Source: Pseudomonas tensinigenes (GTDB lineage: Bacteria > Pseudomonadota > Gammaproteobacteria > Pseudomonadales > Pseudomonadaceae). From it: 64,000 nucleotides of DNA. Below the pieces are notes generated by a model. The model made no database searches. It was given only the letters and a program-made list of their open reading frames with translations, and was not told the DNA's origin. Below are positions 9,171-18,531 of the stretch, piece by piece (within the stretch, counting starts at the first letter, position 1; every line of letters starts with the position of its first letter). The position numbers and the translations under genes are program-made. The stretch lies in assembly GCF_014268445.2 (NCBI RefSeq), contig NZ_CP077089.1:1853501-1917500 (forward strand), given 5' to 3'.

Positions 9171-12100
9171 ATGACCGACGAATCGCCCTCCATCGACAAA
9201 CTGCTGAAGAACCTCGATCACGCCATGCTCGCCGACCGTCACCGGCTGCGGCGGCAGTTGCTTGAGCTGCGCAAGAAACCCGACGAGGCCAAACTGGCCC
9301 AGTGGGTGACGCGCATGCAGGCGTCCTGTGATCAGGTGCTGGCGCGCAAGGCCAGCCTGCCGGTGATTCGTTACGACGACAGCCTGCCGATCGCCGCCAA
9401 GCGCGACGAGATCAAGAAGGCGCTGGAAAAGCATCAAGTGCTGATCATCGCCGGCGAAACCGGCTCGGGCAAAACCACCCAGTTGCCGAAAATCTGTCTG
9501 GAAATCGGTCGCGGTCAGCACGGTCTGATCGGCCACACCCAGCCACGTCGAATCGCTGCACGCAGCGTCGCCAGCCGCGTCGCCGAAGAGCTTGGCACGC
9601 CGCTCGGTGCGCTGGTCGGCTATCAGGTGCGTTTCGAAGATCAGAGCGATTCCAACACCCTGATCAAACTGATGACCGACGGCATCCTGCTCGCGGAAAC
9701 CCAGAATGATCGCTACCTCGAACGCTACGACACGATCATCGTCGACGAAGCCCACGAGCGTAGTCTCAACATCGATTTCCTCCTCGGTTACCTGAAAACC
9801 CTGCTGCCACGTCGTCCGGATCTGAAAGTCATCATCACCTCGGCGACCATCGATCTGGAGCGTTTCTCCAAGCATTTCGATGATGCGCCGATTGTTGAAG
9901 TCTCGGGTCGTACCTTCCCGGTAGACACCTGGTATCGCCCGTTGACGCTGGAGCAGGACGAAGAGGGCAACCGCGTCGAAGATGACCTGACGGTGGATCA
10001 GGCGATCCTCGCGACCCTCGATGAAATCGCCGCTTACGAACGCAGCGAGCGTCGTAGCCCTGGTGATGTGCTGGTGTTCTTGCCTGGCGAGCGCGAGATT
10101 CGTGACGCCGCCGACATGCTGCGCAAGGCGCAACTCAAGCACACTGAAATTCTGCCGTTGTACGCGCGCTTGTCGCCGGCCGAACAGCAGCGGATTTTCC
10201 AGTCGCACCCGGGCCGTCGCGTGGTGCTGGCAACCAACGTCGCCGAGACCTCGCTGACCGTGCCGGGCATCCGTTATGTGATCGACAGCGGCACCGCGCG
10301 CATCAGCCGTTACAGCTATCGCGCCAAGGTGCAGCGTCTGCCGATCGAGGCGATTTCCCAGGCCAGCGCCAACCAGCGTAAGGGCCGTTGCGGCCGGGTC
10401 GAGCCGGGTATCTGCATTCGCTTGTACAGCGAAGAAGATTTTAATGGGCGCCCGGAATTCACCGATCCGGAGATTCTGCGCACCAACCTCGCCGCCGTAA
10501 TCTTGCAGATGCTGCATCTGCGTCTCGGCGAGATCACCGCATTCCCGTTCATCGAGCCGCCGGATGGCAAGGCGATCAGCGACGGTTTCAACCTGCTGCA
10601 AGAACTCTCGGCGGTGGATCGCAACAGTCAGCTGACCCCGCTCGGTCGTCAACTTGCGCGCCTGCCGGTCGACCCGCGCATGGGCCGCATGCTGCTTGAA
10701 GCGGCCAAGCTCGGCAGCCTGCAGGAAGTGCTGATCGTTGCCAGTGCGATGTCGATTCAAGACCCGCGCGAGCGTCCGCCGGAGCGTCAGCAAGCGGCCG
10801 ATCAGGCACACGCACAGTGGAAGGATGTCGATTCGGATTTCGCCGGTTTGGTAAATCTGTGGCGTGGCTTTGAAGAGCAACGCCAAGCGCTGACCGCGAG
10901 CCCATTGCGCAACTGGTGCCGCAAGAACTTCCTCAACTATCTGCGCCTGCGCGAGTGGCGCGATTCCCATCGCCAGTTGAGCCTGATCTGCCGCGACATG
11001 CAGTTGAGCCTGAATAAAGAGCCGGCGGATTATCCGAAACTGCACAAAGCGGTGCTGGTCGGTCTGCTCAGCCAGATCGGTCAGAAAACCGAGGACGGTG
11101 ATTACCTCGGCGCGCGTCAGCGGCGTTTCTGGATTCATCCGTCGTCGGGCATTGGCAAGAAGCGTCCGCAATGGCTGATGACCGCCGAACTGGTGGAAAC
11201 CACCAAGCTCTACGCGCGCATGGTCGCCAAGATCGATGCCGACTGGATCGAGCCGCTGGCCGGACATCTGATCAAGAAAAACCATTTCGAACCGCACTGG
11301 GAGAAGAAGCGCGGCCAGGTCGTGGCGTTCGAACAGATCACCTTGTTCGGGCTGATCGTGGTCGGCCGCCGCCCGGTGCATTACGGCCCGGTCGATCCAG
11401 TGGTTTCCCGTGAGCTGTTTATCCGCGAAGGTCTGGTGCGTGGCGAGATTCAGTCCAGAGCCAAGTGCCTGACGGCCAACCAGCAACTGCTGGAACAGCT
11501 CGACGAACTGGAGGCCAAGGCCCGGCGTCGCGATATTCTCGCCGACGAAGAAACCTTGTACGCGTTCTACGATGCGCGGTTGCCGGCGGAGATTCACCAG
11601 ACCGCGACCTTCGACAGTTGGTACCGCATCAACAGCCAGAAGAACCCGCAACTATTGATCATGCGCGAAGAAGACGTGCTGGCCCGCGAGGCCAGTGAAG
11701 TCACCGCGCGCGATTACCCGGACACGCTGCACATCGGCGATCTTGAACTGGCGCTGACCTACCACTTCGAGCCCAATCACCCGCGTGACGGCGTGACCCT
11801 GCGCGTGCCGGCACCGCTGTTGCCGATGCTGCCGCCGGAGCGCTTGGAGTGGCTGGTGCCGGGGATGATCGAGGCCAAGTGCATCGCCCTTGTGCGCAAC
11901 CTGCCGAAAGCGCTGCGCAAGAATTTTGTGCCGGTGCCGGACTTCATCAAGGCTGCCTTGCAGCGCATGACCTTTGCCGAGGGTTCGTTGCCGCAAGCGC
12001 TCGGTCGCGAACTGCTGCGCATGACTGGCGCGCGGGTCAGCGACGAGGCGTGGGCCGAAGCTGAGCAAGGCGTCGAGGGGCATCTGCGGATGAACCTGGA

Positions 12101-13082
12101 AATCGTCGACGGCCAGGGCAAGTTCCTCGGTGAAGGTCGCGATCTGGCCGAATTGACCGCGCGGTTTGCCGAAGCCAGTCAGGCCGCGTTGGCGGTGCCG
12201 CAGAGCGCGAAAAGCCAGCAACCGGTGGAGGCGAAAGTCTTCGCGCCGGTGGCTGAAAAGACTCAACAGAAGATCGCCGGGCTATCGATGACGGTGTATC
12301 CGGCGCTGGTCGAAGAGGGCGGCACGGTCAAGGAAGGGCGCTTCTCGACCCCGGCCGAAGCCGAGTTTCAGCATCGTCGCGCCTTGCAGCGGTTGTTGAT
12401 GCAGCAACTTGCGGAGCCGGCCAAATTTCTGCGCGGCAAGTTGCCGGGGCAGACTGAATTGGGCCTGCTCTATCGCGAGCTGGGCCGGGTTGATGCGCTG
12501 GTTGAAGACATTCTGCTGGCCAGCCTCGACAGCTGCATTCTCGAAGGCGAAGACCCGTTGCCCCGAGATGGCGCCGGGTTGGCGGCATTGGCCGAGCGCA
12601 AACGCGGCAACTGGACCGAGCACGCCGAGCGCGTGGCCCGGTTGACGCTGGAGATTCTCAAGCTCTGGCACGGTCTGCAAAAACGCTTCAAGGGCAAGAT
12701 CGATCTGGCGCAAGCCGTGGCGCTGAATGACATCAAGCAGCAGATCAATAATCTGGTTTACCCGGGGTTTGTCCGCGAGACGCCGATGCAGTGGCTCAAG
12801 GAGTTGCCGCGTTACCTGAAAGCGGTCGAGCAGCGTTTCGAGAAACTCGGTGCGCAGGTGCAGAAGGATCGCGTCTGGAGCGGTGAACTTGCCGGCCTCT
12901 GGGCGCAATACCAGACCCGCGCAGCGAAACATGCGCAGGAAGGCAAACGCGACCCGCAACTTGAGCTGTACCGCTGGTGGCTGGAGGAATACCGGGTCTC
13001 ACTGTTCGCCCAGCAACTGGGCACCAAGGTCCCGATCTCCGACAAACGCCTGAACAAACAGTGGAGCCAGGTCGAACCCTGA
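9171..13082 (+). CDS. hrpA: ATP-dependent RNA helicase HrpA (DEAH box)
   Basis: 1303-residue DEAH/RHA helicase, the full HrpA length. Walker A is GETGSGKT (95-102), motif II is DEAH (192-195, in IIVDEAHERS), motif III is SAT (ITSATIDLERF), and motif VI is NQRKGRCGR. After the helicase core come the helicase-associated domain, an OB-fold segment and the long C-terminal DUF3418 region. Known bacterial HrpA unwinds mRNA and rescues stalled ribosomes. ATG 9171 is taken because it matches the family start (MTDES...); no strong ribosome site is visible. Several long antisense frames within it are codon-bias shadows. Confidence 0.96.
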   Translation: MTDESPSIDKLLKNLDHAMLADRHRLRRQLLELRKKPDEAKLAQWVTRMQASCDQVLARKASLPVIRYDDSLPIAAKRDEIKKALEKHQVLIIAGETGSGKTTQLPKICLEIGRGQHGLIGHTQPRRIAARSVASRVAEELGTPLGALVGYQVRFEDQSDSNTLIKLMTDGILLAETQNDRYLERYDTIIVDEAHERSLNIDFLLGYLKTLLPRRPDLKVIITSATIDLERFSKHFDDAPIVEVSGRTFPVDTWYRPLTLEQDEEGNRVEDDLTVDQAILATLDEIAAYERSERRSPGDVLVFLPGEREIRDAADMLRKAQLKHTEILPLYARLSPAEQQRIFQSHPGRRVVLATNVAETSLTVPGIRYVIDSGTARISRYSYRAKVQRLPIEAISQASANQRKGRCGRVEPGICIRLYSEEDFNGRPEFTDPEILRTNLAAVILQMLHLRLGEITAFPFIEPPDGKAISDGFNLLQELSAVDRNSQLTPLGRQLARLPVDPRMGRMLLEAAKLGSLQEVLIVASAMSIQDPRERPPERQQAADQAHAQWKDVDSDFAGLVNLWRGFEEQRQALTASPLRNWCRKNFLNYLRLREWRDSHRQLSLICRDMQLSLNKEPADYPKLHKAVLVGLLSQIGQKTEDGDYLGARQRRFWIHPSSGIGKKRPQWLMTAELVETTKLYARMVAKIDADWIEPLAGHLIKKNHFEPHWEKKRGQVVAFEQITLFGLIVVGRRPVHYGPVDPVVSRELFIREGLVRGEIQSRAKCLTANQQLLEQLDELEAKARRRDILADEETLYAFYDARLPAEIHQTATFDSWYRINSQKNPQLLIMREEDVLAREASEVTARDYPDTLHIGDLELALTYHFEPNHPRDGVTLRVPAPLLPMLPPERLEWLVPGMIEAKCIALVRNLPKALRKNFVPVPDFIKAALQRMTFAEGSLPQALGRELLRMTGARVSDEAWAEAEQGVEGHLRMNLEIVDGQGKFLGEGRDLAELTARFAEASQAALAVPQSAKSQQPVEAKVFAPVAEKTQQKIAGLSMTVYPALVEEGGTVKEGRFSTPAEAEFQHRRALQRLLMQQLAEPAKFLRGKLPGQTELGLLYRELGRVDALVEDILLASLDSCILEGEDPLPRDGAGLAALAERKRGNWTEHAERVARLTLEILKLWHGLQKRFKGKIDLAQAVALNDIKQQINNLVYPGFVRETPMQWLKELPRYLKAVEQRFEKLGAQVQKDRVWSGELAGLWAQYQTRAAKHAQEGKRDPQLELYRWWLEEYRVSLFAQQLGTKVPISDKRLNKQWSQVEP

Positions 13083-13104
13083 CCTTGAGCCGCACGCCAT
13101 CCCC

Positions 13105-13194
13105 TGTGGGAGCGAGCCTGCTCGCGAAAGCGGTGTGTCAAACAAGAATCTGGTGACTGACACTCCCCCTTCGCGAGCAGGCTCGCTCCCACAT
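13105..13194. repeat. REP pair (REPIN)
   Basis: TGTGGGAGCGAGCCTGCTCGCGAA and its reverse complement TTCGCGAGCAGGCTCGCTCCCACA flank about 40 bases (13105-13194). Both arms are intact. It lies downstream of hrpA. Confidence 0.93.
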
Positions 13195-13233
13195 TGGGAT
13201 TTGGGTTGTGCTTGAGAAAGGCGCCAAAAGTCC

Positions 13234-13265
13234 GCGTTTATGGCAAACTTCGCGACCATAAACGC
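13234..13265. promoter_or_regulatory. Perfect 10-bp inverted repeat upstream of the FabH-like gene
   Basis: GCGTTTATGG (13234-13243) and CCATAAACGC (13256-13265) are perfect inverted copies separated by 12 bases, about 145 bases before the ATG. TCGCGACC occurs twice, at 13250 and 13270. It looks like a dimeric operator or a hairpin in the 5' leader. The protein that would bind is unknown. Confidence 0.5.
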
Positions 13266-13410
13266 CGGTTTCGCGACCCAGAGCCTTCGGCCGTGGTGCG
13301 AGACGGAATAAAGCGATGCCAGGTTTGCGTCCCCCGGATGGGAATAGACCCTTTGTGTGTTGGTACGACGGTTCCAGCACTTTCTGCCTGAACAGATTAG
13401 AGAAACGACC

Positions 13411-14532
13411 ATGCATAACGTCGTCATCAGCGGCACCGGCCTGTACACCCCGGCCAACAGCATCTCCAACGAAGAGCTGGTGCAGTCTTTCAATACCTAC
13501 GTCGCCCAGTTCAACGCCGACAACGCCGAGACCATTGCCAGCGGCGAAGTCCAGGCCCTGACCGAATCCAGCGCTGCGTTTATCGAAAAGGCTTCCGGCA
13601 TCAAGAGCCGCTTTGTCATGGACAAGGACGGTATCCTCGATCCACAACGTATGGCTCCGCGCTTGCCGGAGCGTTCCAACGACGAATGGTCGGTGCTCTG
13701 CCAGATGGCCATCGGCGCAGCCGAGCAAGCCCTGCAACGCGCCGGCAAAACCGCCGCTGACATCGACGGCGTGATCGTCGCCTGCTCCAACCTGCAACGT
13801 GCCTACCCGGCCATCGCCATCGAAGTTCAGGAAGCGCTGGGCATTCAAGGCTTCGGTTTCGACATGAACGTGGCTTGCTCCTCGGCGACCTTCGGCATTC
13901 AGGCGGCGGCCAACAGTGTGCAACTGGGCCAGGCCCGGGCGATCCTGATGGTCAACCCGGAAGTCTGCACCGGTCACCTGAACTTCCGTGACCGCGACAG
14001 CCACTTCATCTTCGGCGATGCTGCGACTGCAGTGGTCATTGAACGCGCTGACACCGCGACGTCCAAGCACCAGTTCGACGTGGTCAGCACCAAACTGCTG
14101 ACCAAGTTCTCCAACAACATCCGCAACAACTTCGGCTTCCTCAACCGCGCAGCGGAAGAGGGCATCGGCGCCCGCGACAAGCTGTTCGTGCAGGAAGGCC
14201 GCAAGGTGTTCAAGGATGTCTGCCCGATGGTTGCCGAGCTGATCGGCGAGCACTTGGAAGAGAACAAGCTCAACGTCGGCGACGTGAAGCGCTTCTGGCT
14301 GCACCAGGCCAACCTCAGCATGAACCACCTGATTGTGCGCAAACTGTTGGGCCGTGAGGCCACCGAAGAAGAAGCGCCGGTGATTCTCGACACCTACGCC
14401 AACACCAGCTCCGCAGGTTCGGTGATTGCTTTCCACAAATATCAGGACGATCTGGCTGCCGGTTCGCTGGCTGTCTTGAGTTCGTTCGGTGCAGGCTATT
14501 CGATCGGCAGCGTCATTCTGCGCAAGCGTTGA
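13411..14532 (+). CDS. Beta-ketoacyl-ACP synthase III-like protein (PA3286-type FabH2)
   Basis: 373-residue thiolase-fold condensing enzyme. The catalytic triad is visible: C156 in MNVACSSATFG, H298 in FWLHQANL, N331 in YANTSSAGS. It has an insert between residues 25 and 90 that ordinary FabH lacks. Sequence and context match the P. aeruginosa PA3286 group, reported to shunt beta-oxidation products (octanoyl-CoA) into fatty-acid synthesis. It is therefore more likely an acyl-CoA condensing enzyme than the housekeeping FabH. ATG 13411 follows AGAGAAA; a frame from 13357 adds 18 unconserved residues. An ECF sigma gene follows 137 bases later. Confidence 0.88.
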   Translation: MHNVVISGTGLYTPANSISNEELVQSFNTYVAQFNADNAETIASGEVQALTESSAAFIEKASGIKSRFVMDKDGILDPQRMAPRLPERSNDEWSVLCQMAIGAAEQALQRAGKTAADIDGVIVACSNLQRAYPAIAIEVQEALGIQGFGFDMNVACSSATFGIQAAANSVQLGQARAILMVNPEVCTGHLNFRDRDSHFIFGDAATAVVIERADTATSKHQFDVVSTKLLTKFSNNIRNNFGFLNRAAEEGIGARDKLFVQEGRKVFKDVCPMVAELIGEHLEENKLNVGDVKRFWLHQANLSMNHLIVRKLLGREATEEEAPVILDTYANTSSAGSVIAFHKYQDDLAAGSLAVLSSFGAGYSIGSVILRKR

Positions 14533-14669
14533 AAAGAGGTTTAATTTCCTCTTAATCGCGCCGACTTTTCCTACATCCGAATCGGCTCAAACGCTGTAAT
14601 TTTTCGGAAATGGCGGCAGGTGAGGACCTGCCGTCGTCATTTTCGGAATCGGCACAAGGAAATTTTTGG

Positions 14670-15281
14670 ATGGCGGCTAACGACACCCAACTGCTTGCGC
14701 GCCTGCTGGCCGGTGAGCAACAGGCTTTCAAGGAACTGGTGACGACGTATCAGAGCGCCATGCGCGCGGTGGCGTATGCGATTGTCGGGCAGCGCCATGT
14801 CGAAGAAGTGGTGCAGGACGCATGGCTGTCCGTAGTGCGCCACATCGGCAGCTTCGAAGGTCGCTCCAGTCTCAAGACCTGGCTTCTGACCATCACCGCC
14901 AACTCAGCGAAAAGTCGCTATAAACAGAATCGCCGCGAAGTGTTGATGGATGATCTGCCATCGCCCCATGGCACGATCGACGACGACCGTTTTTCTCCCG
15001 GTGACGGCCATTGGCTGGTCGCCCCGTTCGCCTGGCACCAGGACACACCGGAAGCGCTGCTGACCGAAAGCGAATTGCGCGACTGTCTTGAGCACACCTT
15101 GTTGAATCTGTCGGAGCTGCAAAGCAGCGTTTTGCTGTTGCGCGAACGGCAGGGGCTGGAGCTGGAGGAAATCTGTAATCTTCTGGAGATCTCACTCTCC
15201 AATGTCCGCGTGCTGCTGCATCGGGCACGTTTGAAGGTCTTCGCGACCGTAGAACATTTTGAGGAGACAGGAGAATGTTGA
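14670..15281 (+). CDS. ECF-family RNA polymerase sigma factor
   Basis: 203 residues. Sigma region 2 spans about residues 20-88 (AYAIVGQRHVEEVVQDAWLS, then SSLKTWLLTITAN). Region 4 spans about 140-195, with the helix-turn-helix LELEEICNLLEISLSNVRVLLHRAR. A linker of about 50 residues lies between. ATG 14670 is preferred because AAGGA lies nine bases before it; the upstream 14610 start adds 20 unconserved residues. Its stop overlaps the start of a zinc-binding anti-sigma gene, so the two are an operon. The P. aeruginosa counterpart of this neighbourhood is PA3285 beside PA3286. Target promoters are unknown. Confidence 0.9.
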   Translation: MAANDTQLLARLLAGEQQAFKELVTTYQSAMRAVAYAIVGQRHVEEVVQDAWLSVVRHIGSFEGRSSLKTWLLTITANSAKSRYKQNRREVLMDDLPSPHGTIDDDRFSPGDGHWLVAPFAWHQDTPEALLTESELRDCLEHTLLNLSELQSSVLLLRERQGLELEEICNLLEISLSNVRVLLHRARLKVFATVEHFEETGEC

Positions 15282-15514
15282 CCTGCAAGGAGCAAGTGGC
15301 ACGATCCAGCGATTATCTCGATGGCCAGTTGAGCTTTCGGGAAAAGTGGATGGTGCGTCATCACCTGATGTTTTGCCCGAACTGCCGGCGTTTCATTCGC
15401 CAGATGCGTTTGATGCAAGCCACCTTGAAGGCGCTGCCGGAGCAACCGGTAGAAGGCATCGATGACCTGGCCGAACGCCTGGCCGAGCAACGACGAAAAG
15501 ATAACCCCCTGTAG
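15275..15514 (+). CDS. Soluble zinc-finger anti-sigma factor
   Basis: 79 residues with the ZAS signature H-x3-C-x2-C (H30, C34, C37 in HHLMFCPNC) and a further C4. No membrane segment follows, so it would act as a cytoplasmic, possibly redox- or zinc-responsive, anti-sigma factor of the RsrA/ChrR type. The ATG at 15275 overlaps the sigma stop by seven bases (ATGTTGA), giving tight coupling. The C-terminal half is a charged helix (DLAERLAEQRRKDN). The stop codon TAG falls inside the left arm of the repeat that follows. Confidence 0.86.
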   Translation: MLTCKEQVARSSDYLDGQLSFREKWMVRHHLMFCPNCRRFIRQMRLMQATLKALPEQPVEGIDDLAERLAEQRRKDNPL

Positions 15515-15625
15515 GAGCTGTCGAGTGAAACGAGGCTGCGATCTTTTGATCTTGTTTTCAGGATCAAGATCAAAAGATCGTCCGATCGCGGCCCGAGCCT
15601 TCGGCAGCTCCTACAGGGGGTTTTT
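15506..15625. repeat. GTAGGAGCTGCCGAAGGCTGCGATC-type palindromic element, possible terminator
   Basis: CCCCCTGTAGGAGCTG and CAGCTCCTACAGGGGG are perfect inverted arms, with an inner pair GATCTTTTGATCTTG and CAAGATCAAAAGATC. A short T run (GGGGGTTTTTGC) after the right arm makes it a plausible terminator for the sigma/anti-sigma operon. Related elements are at 31079 and 40194. Confidence 0.85.
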
Positions 15626-15724
15626 GCATCCTGCAGAAATAACCCAGTGCGGGTGAAACGAACGGATGATGGGGATCGTCCCGCCCGCACCGGGCTATAA
15701 GAGAGTCAGCTGCAAGCGCCAAGT

Positions 15725-15761
15725 CTCAAGCTGCAAGTAATGCTTTGACTTGCAGCTTGAG
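15725..15761. terminator. Hairpin downstream of the porin gene
   Basis: CTCAAGCTGCAAGT (15725-15738) pairs perfectly with ACTTGCAGCTTGAG (15748-15761) over a nine-base loop. It lies just after the minus-strand porin stop at 15786. There is no T tract, so it could be a messenger-stabilising hairpin rather than an intrinsic terminator. Confidence 0.55.
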
Positions 15762-15785
15762 GCTCGAAGCTTGCAATTGCTGTTT

Positions 15786-17108
15786 TTAGAACTTGGCTTC
15801 CGCATCCAGCTGCAGGGTGTTGGCGTCAGCGTCACGCTGGGTACGGCTGGCGAAGTCGGCCTTGGTCAGGAAGTACGTGGCGCCAATGGCGAAGTTCTTG
15901 TCGATGTCATAACCGACCTTGAACTTGTGCCCACGGGAACCGGTGGTGCCGTTGGCGAAGTCGGAGTCGGTGAAGGCGCCAACCACGGCATTACGCTGCA
16001 CGTCACGATAGTTGTAATCGAGGTTCAGACCGAAGACTTTCGACTTGGCACCGAGCAGCCACGCGGTGTCCTGATCGGTCACGGCATCGTTGTTCTTCAC
16101 GTACTGACCGTAGAACGACAGTGGCATCGGCAGACCGCCGATGTCGACCTGGCTGAACCCTTCATACAGACGGAATTCGTTGTTGGCCGAGTTGCCGTTG
16201 ACCGCCAGCGCGCACGGTGTGGAAGTACCGGTGCAGCGGCTGTCTTCGTCGTTCTGGTAGGCGTAGACGCTGCCGCCCAAGGTGACTTTCAGGTTGTCGC
16301 TGATGTTGAAGCGGCTACCCAACTGGCCAGCGGTCAGACGCAGGTCGTGACGGAATTGCACGCCATCGCCGTCAACGTTGTCCTTGAGGTTGTAGTTACC
16401 CAGGCTGCCGAACAGTTCGGCGCTGCTGCCCAACGGGTATTTGTAGGTAACGGCCAGACCTTCCGGGTTGATGTCGCTATCCCAGATCACGTCGCCCATG
16501 CTGACCCACGGCTGAAGCATCTTGCCGCCGATGATGTGCAGGTTCTTGATCTGATCCGGGTGGTAGTCGATGTAACCCAGGTCGAGCCAGATCTGCTTCT
16601 TGTCGAAGTAGTTGTCCTGGTCCTGGTTGGTCGAACGGGCGTCATCGCCGCCGCCGGTGGCAATGCGGATGCCGGTGTCAACCTGCGGGTTGATCTCGGT
16701 GTAGGCACCCAGACGGGCACGGATGCGCTGACGATCCTTGTCGCGGCCGCCGTTGTTCGGCTCGCCGTCGATCTTGATGGTTTCCTGGCGGATACGCACA
16801 TCACCCTTGAACTGGGTCTTGGCCGCCCAGGCCAGTTTCTGGTCGAAGACGCTTTGTTCGTTGGTTTTCTTCGCAACAGCAGCGACTTGTTCGTTGGTCT
16901 CTTGCTGCGCCTGCTGCGCGATTTGCTGAGCCTTCTGATCCTTGGCCAGTTCAGTTTGCAGTTCGATGTACTGCGCCTGGGAAATGGAACCGTTAGCCTT
17001 GAGCATGTCGAGCAGTTTGGCGTCGACTGCAGCACTGGCCGGAATACTCATGGCCAGCAACAAGCCACCGCACAGGGCCGCCGCAGTTTTCGTGGAAGCA
17101 AGACGCAT
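15786..17108 (-). CDS. Putative outer-membrane porin
   Basis: 440 residues. A Sec signal peptide (MRLASTKTAAALCGGLLLAM to ASA) is followed by a coiled-coil-like periplasmic N-terminus rich in Gln, Ala and Lys (about 30-85). A beta-barrel of alternating polar/hydrophobic strands follows and ends in phenylalanine (LDAEAKF), the BamA-recognised terminus. The combination fits the Pseudomonas 'putative porin' family with an N-terminal trimerising helix. Start ATG 17108 has GGAG upstream; the 17156 extension destroys the signal peptide. One predicted loop has a Cys pair (CTGTSTPC). Substrate unknown. Confidence 0.85.
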   Translation of the reverse strand: MRLASTKTAAALCGGLLLAMSIPASAAVDAKLLDMLKANGSISQAQYIELQTELAKDQKAQQIAQQAQQETNEQVAAVAKKTNEQSVFDQKLAWAAKTQFKGDVRIRQETIKIDGEPNNGGRDKDRQRIRARLGAYTEINPQVDTGIRIATGGGDDARSTNQDQDNYFDKKQIWLDLGYIDYHPDQIKNLHIIGGKMLQPWVSMGDVIWDSDINPEGLAVTYKYPLGSSAELFGSLGNYNLKDNVDGDGVQFRHDLRLTAGQLGSRFNISDNLKVTLGGSVYAYQNDEDSRCTGTSTPCALAVNGNSANNEFRLYEGFSQVDIGGLPMPLSFYGQYVKNNDAVTDQDTAWLLGAKSKVFGLNLDYNYRDVQRNAVVGAFTDSDFANGTTGSRGHKFKVGYDIDKNFAIGATYFLTKADFASRTQRDADANTLQLDAEAKF

Positions 17109-17391
17109 AGCAATCTCCGAAGATGAGAGGGGATGGCACAGCCATCCGGGGCACAACCGACGATTCGAGCGTCGGAAAACAGTGTCCGGGTAGAACCCGG
17201 CGCTCTAAAAACAGGCGCCAGTATCGCGATGGTTTATGACAGAGCAGTGGCACAGTGATGGCAGGTTGATGACGATATCGATTCGCCCTGAACTATTGAT
17301 CTAGAGCGCTGTCGGCCGATTGCGGGTGTGCAATGCCGCGCAATCGGCGATACTCGCCGGGCGCTGAAGTCCTGTTGTGGAGAGCTTGTTG

Positions 17392-18516
17392 ATGCCGTTG
17401 CAACGCCTGCAAAACCTGTCGGAAATTGCCCCGGCAAGCTGGGATGCGCTGGTGCCTGAAAGCCAGCCATTTCTGCGCCATGCCTTTCTCAGTGCGCTGG
17501 AAGACAGCGGTAGCGTTGGCCCCCACACCGGCTGGCAACCGGAGCATTTGCTGCACGTCGAGGGCGATCGTCTGATCGCCGCGTTACCCAGTTATCGCAA
17601 GTGGCATTCCTACGGCGAGTACGTGTTCGATCACGGCTGGGCCGACGCCTGCGCCCGCGCCGGCATCGATTACTACCCGAAGCTTTTGACGGCTGTGCCA
17701 TTCAGTCCGGTGAGCGGCCCGCGCTTGTTGGCGGCCAATGTCGAAGACGGTTTCGAACTGCTCAAGAGCCTGCCGGGCTATCTGGAGATCGAAGGGCTTT
17801 CCAGCGCGCACATCAATTTCACCGACGCTTTCACCGATGCTGCGATGGCCGAACAGCCGGGCTGGCTGCAACGCATTGGCTGTCAGTATCACTGGCAGAA
17901 TCGCGGGTATCGCGACTTCCAGGACTTCCTCGATGTGCTCAGTTCGCGCAAGCGCAAGCAGATGCGCAAGGAACGCGAGCAGGTGGCGGGGCAGGGCTTT
18001 GAGTTTGAATGGCTGGAGGGGCGGGAGCTGGACGAGGCGCGGTGGGATTTTGTCTACGCCTGTTACGCCAACACCTACGCGGTGCGGCGCCAGACGCCGT
18101 ATCTGACGCGGGAGTTTTTCAGTCTGCTGGCCGAGCGCATGCCCGAGGCAATCCGCGTGGTGCTGGCAAAACAGGGCTCACGGCCGGTGGCGATGGCCTT
18201 CAGTCTGGTCGGTGGCGACAGTTTCTACGGGCGCTACTGGGGGTGTCTGGCCGAGTTTGATCGGCTGCACTTTGAAACCTGTTTTTATCAGGGGATGGAT
18301 TATGCGATCGCGCAGGGTTATCAGCGTTTCGATGCTGGCGCTCAGGGCGAGCACAAGCTGATTCGCGGGTTTGAACCGGTGATCACCCACTCTTGGCATT
18401 ACCTGCGGCATCCGGGGTTGAAAGCGGCGGTAAAAGACTTCCTGCAACAGGAACGCGCCGGCATTCTCGCCTACGCCGAAGAAGCAAAAACAGCGTTGCC
18501 CTACCGCCAGGCATAG
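17392..18516 (+). CDS. FemAB/GNAT-like protein (COG3146 family)
   Basis: 374 residues, with the duplicated GNAT fold of the peptidogalycan-biosynthesis/COG3146 group. Recognisable parts are the N-terminal FLRHAFLSALEDSGSVG and GPHTGWQPEHL, then RKRKQMRKERE in the middle. The C-terminal motif is DAGAQGEHKLIRGFEP with a following HSWHYLRHP. The family is conserved in proteobacteria, and its biochemical function is not established as far as I know. ATG 17392 is chosen over GTG 17377 because GGAG is correctly placed for it. A REP pair follows the gene. Confidence 0.85.
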   Translation: MPLQRLQNLSEIAPASWDALVPESQPFLRHAFLSALEDSGSVGPHTGWQPEHLLHVEGDRLIAALPSYRKWHSYGEYVFDHGWADACARAGIDYYPKLLTAVPFSPVSGPRLLAANVEDGFELLKSLPGYLEIEGLSSAHINFTDAFTDAAMAEQPGWLQRIGCQYHWQNRGYRDFQDFLDVLSSRKRKQMRKEREQVAGQGFEFEWLEGRELDEARWDFVYACYANTYAVRRQTPYLTREFFSLLAERMPEAIRVVLAKQGSRPVAMAFSLVGGDSFYGRYWGCLAEFDRLHFETCFYQGMDYAIAQGYQRFDAGAQGEHKLIRGFEPVITHSWHYLRHPGLKAAVKDFLQQERAGILAYAEEAKTALPYRQA

Positions 18517-18531
18517 ATCCCTGTGGGAGCG

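Noticed and set aside
9015..11651. An 878-codon minus-strand frame across hrpA
   Set aside because: It is antisense to a fully motif-supported HrpA, has the repetitive Arg/Gln/Ala/Val/His composition of a GC3-bias shadow, and crosses a repeat element at its end.
15750..17126. A 458-codon plus-strand frame opposite the porin gene
   Set aside because: Val/Gly/Asp-rich shadow; the minus strand has a signal peptide, ribosome site and an aromatic barrel terminus.
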